DNA of 9,601 bases from Gemmatimonadaceae bacterium (GTDB taxonomy: Bacteria; Gemmatimonadota; Gemmatimonadetes; Gemmatimonadales; Gemmatimonadaceae): positions 1-9,601 of the forward strand of contig JALOPO010000037.1 of the NCBI GenBank assembly GCA_025453855.1. Direction: 5' to 3'. This document shows positions 6,022 through 9,601 of this stretch, piece by piece. The notes beneath the pieces are model-generated. The model worked only from the letters and a program-made list of their open reading frames with translations, did no database searches and was not told the DNA's origin. Numbering within the stretch: the first letter of the stretch is position 1; every line of letters begins with the position of its first letter. The position numbers were made by a program, and so were the translations under genes.

Positions 6022-8730
6022 ATGGCCGACGTCGCCCGTCGCCCCGACCCCGACGCGCTGCTCGCGCAGGTCGAGCGCGAGGCCGGGACGCGCACGCGCG
6101 GCCGGCTCAAGGTCTTCGTGGGCGCGGCGCCCGGCGTCGGCAAGACCTTCACCATGCTCGAGGCGGCGCGGCTCCGGCAGCGCGATGGCGTCGACGTGGT
6201 GGTCGGCGTGGTGGAGACGCACGGCCGCGGCGACACGGCGGCGATGGTCGAGGGGTTCGAGGTGCTGCCGCGACGCGCCATCGTGCATCGCGGCACCACG
6301 CTCGAGGAGTTCGACCTCGAGGCGGCGCTCGCCCGGCGCCCGGCGCTCCTGCTCGTCGACGAACTCGCGCACACCAACGACCCCGGGGCACCGCACGGCA
6401 AGCGCTGGCAGGACGTGCAGGCGCTCCTCGACGCCGGCATCGACGTGTGGAGCACGCTCAACGTGCAGCACCTCGAGTCGCTGAACGACGTGGTGGCGGG
6501 GATCACCGGCGTGCAGGTGCGCGAGACCGTCCCCGACGCGGTGCTCGACGCGGCCGACGAGGTTGAACTCGTCGACGTGAGCTCCGAGGTGCTCGAGCAG
6601 CGGCTGCGCGACGGCAAGGTCTACGTCGCCACGCAGGCGCAGCGCGCCCTCGACCGGTTCTTCCGGCGCGGCAACCTGATCGCGCTCCGCGAGCTCGCGC
6701 TGCGCCGCACCGCCGAGCGCGTCGATGCGCAGATGCGCGGCTGGCGCGCCTCGGCGGGGATCGCCGAACCATGGGCGGCGTCGGAGCAGCTCGTGGCGTG
6801 CGTGGGGCCGTCGCCATCGGCGCAGCGGATCGTGCGTGCGGCGCGCCGGCTCGCCGGCCAGCTCAATGCCCCGTGGCTCGTGGTCCACGTGGAGCAACCG
6901 GGTGATGCGACGCGTCCCGCCGCCGACCGCGAGCTGGTGAACGACGCGCTCCGCCTGGCGGAGGAACTCGGCGCGCAGGTGACGACCGTCTCGGGGCACG
7001 ACGTGGCCGCCGAGGTGCTCGCCGTGGCGGGACGCGTGAACGCCACGCGCGTGCTCGTCGGCCGCTCGCACGGCTGGCGGGCGCGCGTGCTCGCCGCGAC
7101 CACCCCGGCGGCGCGCCTCGCCGCCGCGGCCGGCGACATCGACGTCGTCCTCGTGGGCGACCGTGAACGCGAGCCGGCGCGCGCCGTCGCCTCGATGCCC
7201 GCGCGCGTGGTGCGCACCAGCCCGTGGCGCGAGTACGGCATCGCGGTGGCGCTCGTCGCCGCCACCACGCTCGTCGGCCTGCCGTTCCGCGACCGCATCG
7301 TCCCCACCGACGTCGCGCTCGTCTTCCTGCTCGCGATCGTGCTGGTGGCGGCGCGCGGGGGGCGCGGGCCGGCGCTGCTCGCGACCACGCTCGCGGTGCT
7401 CGTCTTCGACGTGCTCTTCGTGCCGCCGTACGGCACGCTGGCGGTGAGCGACGTGCGCTTCACGCTCACCTTCGTGGTGATGTTCGTGGTCGGCGTCACG
7501 ATGGGCGGGCTGACGCGCCGCGTGCGCGAGCAGGCCGAGGCCGCGCGCCTGCGCGAACGTCGCACGGCCACGCTGTATGCCCTCAGTCGCGAGCTCGCCG
7601 CGGCGCGACACCGCGGCGACGTCGGGCGCGCGATGCTGCGGCACGTGCACGATCTCTTCGGCGGTCGCGTGGCGCTCATCGAGCCGTCGCCCGACGAACC
7701 GGCCACGATGCAGGTCGCGGCGGCGCTCCCGCAGGATCCGTGGCCCGACCCCGATCTCGCGGTGGCGCGCTGGAGCCACGACCGGCTCCAGCCCGCCGGT
7801 CGCGGCACCACCACGCTCCCCGCCGCGGCCGCGCTCTACGTGCCGCTCGGCACGACCGAGCATCGGCTCGGCGTCGTCGGACTCGTCCCCGACCCGCCCG
7901 ATCGCCTCGACGACGCCGACGAGCGCCAGCTCCTCGAGGCGATGCTCGACCAGGCCGCGGTGGCGCTCGATCGCACCGCGCTCGCCGATCGCGCGCGGCA
8001 GGCGCATCTGGAGGCCGAGGCCGAGAAGCTGCGCAACGCGCTCCTCAGCTCCCTCTCGCACGACCTGCGCACGCCGCTCGCCAGCGTGGAAGGGGCGGCG
8101 AGCACGCTGCTGCGCGACGCGTCGCTCCCGGTGGCACAGCGCGACGACCTCGCCACGACGATCGTCGAGGAGTCGCAGCGCATGGGGCGCCTCGTCGCCA
8201 ACCTGCTCGACATGGTGCGCCTCGAGAGCGGCTCGCTTCAGGTGCATCGCGAGTGGCACGTGCTCGAGGAGGTGGTGGGATCGGCGCTGCTGCGCATCGA
8301 GTCGCGCGCCGGCGATCGCGCGATCACCACGCATCTCCCCACTGCGATCCCGCTCGTCGCCATGGACGACGTGCTGATCGAGCAGGTGCTCGTCAACCTG
8401 CTCGAGAACGCGCTGCGCCACACGCCCGCGGGGACGCCGATCGAGGTCGCGGCCGAGGTCCGGTCGCGCGAGCTGGTCGTCACGGTCGCCGACCGCGGCG
8501 CCGGCGTGGCTCCCGCCGATGCGGAGCGCATCTTCGGCAAGTTCGAGCGCGGCAGCACCGGGGCGAGCGGGATCGGGCTCGGACTGTCGATCTGCGCCGG
8601 CATCGTGCGGGCGCACGGCGGGCGCATCTGGGTCGATGCGCGCGAGGGCGGCGGCGCCGCCTTCCGCTTCTCGTTGCCGATGCTCGCGCCGCCGCCGGCG
8701 ATCGACGCCGACGCGGGTGATCCGGCATGA
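6022..8730 (+). CDS. kdpD: Osmosensitive K+ channel sensor histidine kinase KdpD
   Basis: KdpD senses K+ or turgor stress and controls KdpE phosphorylation. At 902 residues (E. coli 894) it is full length. The order is N-terminal KdpD domain with Walker A GAAPGVGKT (34-42) and Walker B LLLVDELAHTN (109-119); universal-stress-protein-like domain about 254-380; four closely spaced membrane helices about 403-495 (DUF4118 type); a GAF-like region about 515-650; then the kinase core. The kinase shows the H-box SHDLRTPL (679-686, phospho-acceptor H680), N-box NLLENALRHTP (792-802), G1 DRGAGV (824-829) and G2 GIGLGLS (850-856). The first residues (RPDPDALLAQV) match the usual KdpD beginning, so ATG 6022 is chosen despite a weak ribosome binding site. 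The stop overlaps kdpE by four bases. Confidence 0.97.
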   Translation: MADVARRPDPDALLAQVEREAGTRTRGRLKVFVGAAPGVGKTFTMLEAARLRQRDGVDVVVGVVETHGRGDTAAMVEGFEVLPRRAIVHRGTTLEEFDLEAALARRPALLLVDELAHTNDPGAPHGKRWQDVQALLDAGIDVWSTLNVQHLESLNDVVAGITGVQVRETVPDAVLDAADEVELVDVSSEVLEQRLRDGKVYVATQAQRALDRFFRRGNLIALRELALRRTAERVDAQMRGWRASAGIAEPWAASEQLVACVGPSPSAQRIVRAARRLAGQLNAPWLVVHVEQPGDATRPAADRELVNDALRLAEELGAQVTTVSGHDVAAEVLAVAGRVNATRVLVGRSHGWRARVLAATTPAARLAAAAGDIDVVLVGDREREPARAVASMPARVVRTSPWREYGIAVALVAATTLVGLPFRDRIVPTDVALVFLLAIVLVAARGGRGPALLATTLAVLVFDVLFVPPYGTLAVSDVRFTLTFVVMFVVGVTMGGLTRRVREQAEAARLRERRTATLYALSRELAAARHRGDVGRAMLRHVHDLFGGRVALIEPSPDEPATMQVAAALPQDPWPDPDLAVARWSHDRLQPAGRGTTTLPAAAALYVPLGTTEHRLGVVGLVPDPPDRLDDADERQLLEAMLDQAAVALDRTALADRARQAHLEAEAEKLRNALLSSLSHDLRTPLASVEGAASTLLRDASLPVAQRDDLATTIVEESQRMGRLVANLLDMVRLESGSLQVHREWHVLEEVVGSALLRIESRAGDRAITTHLPTAIPLVAMDDVLIEQVLVNLLENALRHTPAGTPIEVAAEVRSRELVVTVADRGAGVAPADAERIFGKFERGSTGASGIGLGLSICAGIVRAHGGRIWVDAREGGGAAFRFSLPMLAPPPAIDADAGDPA

Positions 8731-9431
8731 CCGGGCGCGGCACCGGGCCGGTGGTCGTGCTGGTGGAGGACGAGCCGCAGATGCGCCGCTTCCTCCGCGT
8801 GGCGCTCGAGGCCGAGGGCTACCGCACCGTCGAGGCGCCCACGGCCGCCGAGGGGCTGCAGCAGGTGGCCGGCCACAATCCGGAGCTCGTGCTCCTCGAT
8901 CTCGGCCTCCCCGACGGCGACGGCGTGGACGTCACGCGCCAGCTCCGCACCTGGACGACCGTGCCGGTGATCGTGCTCAGCGCGCGCGGGCAGGAGGGCG
9001 ACAAGATCGCCGCGCTCGACGCCGGCGCCGACGACTACCTCACCAAGCCGTTCAGCACCGGCGAGCTGCTCGCGCGCATGCGCGTCGCGTTGCGCCGTGC
9101 CGAACGGCGCGACACGCCGGCCGACGCGGTCTTCGAACTCGACGGGTTGCGCGTGGACCGCGAACGCCGGCTCGTCTCGGTGCACGGTGCCGAGGTGCGG
9201 CTCACGCCGACCGAGTACCGGCTGCTCGCGCTCCTCGTGCAGCATGCGGGCAAGGTGCTCACGCATCGCTTCCTGCTCGCCGAGGTCTGGGGGCCGGGGC
9301 GCACCGCGCAGACGCACTACCTGCGCGTCTACATGCAGCAGCTGCGCGAGAAGCTCGAGGCCGACCCGGCGCGCCCGCGCTGGCTGCGCACCGAACCCGG
9401 CGTGGGCTATCGCCTCCACGTGGCGTCGTGA
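8727..9431 (+). CDS. kdpE: KDP operon response regulator KdpE (OmpR/PhoB family)
   Basis: KdpE is the cytoplasmic partner of KdpD; when phosphorylated, in known systems, it activates kdpFABC transcription. The 234-residue protein (E. coli 225) has a receiver domain at about 8-125 with acidic-pocket residues E14 and D15, phospho-acceptor D58 in LLDLGLP (56-62), S85 as the switch Ser/Thr, and K107 in TKPF. A winged-helix DNA-binding domain follows at about 135-232 with LTPTEYRLLALL (159-170) and the ending GVGYRLHV (225-232). ATG 8727 overlaps the kdpD stop as ATGA. It is the last gene on this strand in the operon and probably autoregulates the cluster from a promoter before position 315, but its binding site cannot be identified by eye. 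Confidence 0.97.
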   Translation: MTGRGTGPVVVLVEDEPQMRRFLRVALEAEGYRTVEAPTAAEGLQQVAGHNPELVLLDLGLPDGDGVDVTRQLRTWTTVPVIVLSARGQEGDKIAALDAGADDYLTKPFSTGELLARMRVALRRAERRDTPADAVFELDGLRVDRERRLVSVHGAEVRLTPTEYRLLALLVQHAGKVLTHRFLLAEVWGPGRTAQTHYLRVYMQQLREKLEADPARPRWLRTEPGVGYRLHVAS

Positions 9432-9448
9432 GCCGCCGCCCTCCTCAC
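9428..9448. terminator. Weak inverted repeat between convergent genes, possible two-way terminator
   Basis: GTGAG (9428-9432) and CTCAC (9444-9448) form a five-pair stem with an 11-base loop. The stem spans both stop codons, the kdpE TGA at 9429-9431 and the opposite-strand TGA at 9445-9447. A stem placed between convergent genes could stop transcription from both sides, but it is short and lacks a T-run on either strand. A competing pairing of GGCG (9422-9425) with CGCC (9434-9437) is also possible. Treat this as a position where termination would be expected rather than a proven site. Confidence 0.2.
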
Positions 9449-9601
9449 CCCAGCGGCAACCGGTCGCGATAGGTCCGCATCACCTCGAGCGCGGTCCCGT
9501 CGGCGAGCACCACGCGATACTCCCCCGGCTGCACCATCTCCAGCTCCCGCACGCGATCGAGCTGCACGATGATCGAGCGGTGGATGCGCACGAAGCGCAC
9601 C
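9445..9601 (-). CDS. C-terminal end of a LytTR-family DNA-binding response regulator (partial)
   Basis: Reading the complement from the window edge gives 51 residues ending at a TGA (9445-9447); the start lies beyond 9601. The visible part includes VRFVRIHRSIIVQLDRVREL, then GEYRVVLADGTALEV and MRTYRDRLPLG. This is the second half of a LytTR domain, the beta-rich DNA-binding domain of AlgR/LytR/AgrA-type regulators; the 'RIHRS.IV.LDRV' and 'G.YRVVL.DGT.L...R.YRDRL' patterns are diagnostic. Most such proteins carry an N-terminal receiver domain, but that part is not visible here. The gene is convergent with kdpE, and the two stop codons are only 13 bases apart. Nothing in the sequence links it to potassium regulation. 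Confidence 0.85.
   Translation of the reverse strand, partial: VRFVRIHRSIIVQLDRVRELEMVQPGEYRVVLADGTALEVMRTYRDRLPLG

Noticed and set aside
6022..9431. KdpDE as a novel two-component or defence system.
   Set aside because: Every domain and catalytic residue fits ordinary KdpD and KdpE, in the ordinary genetic context.

Overview
The window holds a complete, compact potassium-uptake (Kdp) operon on the + strand. Both ends carry fragments of neighbouring genes. DNA is very GC-rich, with G or C at almost every third codon position. GC content, the full kdpFABC-kdpDE set with an outer-membrane porin between kdpC and kdpD, and a LytTR-type regulator next door suggest a Gram-negative, outer-membrane-bearing bacterium, perhaps Gemmatimonadota. 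That assignment is inference: no rRNA or marker gene is present.

Layout. 1-117 is the C-terminal end of an unrecognised gene. 118-314 is the only sizeable non-coding stretch. It serves as upstream and leader region of the operon and contains mutually exclusive GC-rich inverted repeats (163-211) and a hairpin (285-311) that buries the ribosome binding site of the first small gene. Then follow a 31-residue single-span membrane microprotein (315-410, not recognised), kdpF (418-510), kdpA (507-2249), kdpB (2251-4293), kdpC (4300-4890), a BBP2/OmpL-like porin (4893-6014), kdpD (6022-8730) and kdpE (8727-9431). Neighbouring genes overlap by 4 bases or are at most 7 bases apart, so one polycistronic message is very likely. 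At 9445-9601, on the - strand, is the C-terminal part of a LytTR DNA-binding response regulator, convergent with kdpE.

How the parts work together. KdpD senses potassium or turgor stress and phosphorylates KdpE, which in known systems activates kdp transcription. KdpA is the K+-selective channel-like subunit, KdpB the P-type ATPase, and KdpC and KdpF are accessory subunits. The porin probably provides an outer-membrane route for the ion or for a co-regulated solute. All key catalytic motifs of KdpA, KdpB, KdpD and KdpE are intact.

The core system is well known. The less ordinary parts are the extra microprotein ahead of kdpF, the hairpin over its ribosome binding site, and the embedded porin. 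I found no CRISPR array, mobile element, tRNA or rRNA.
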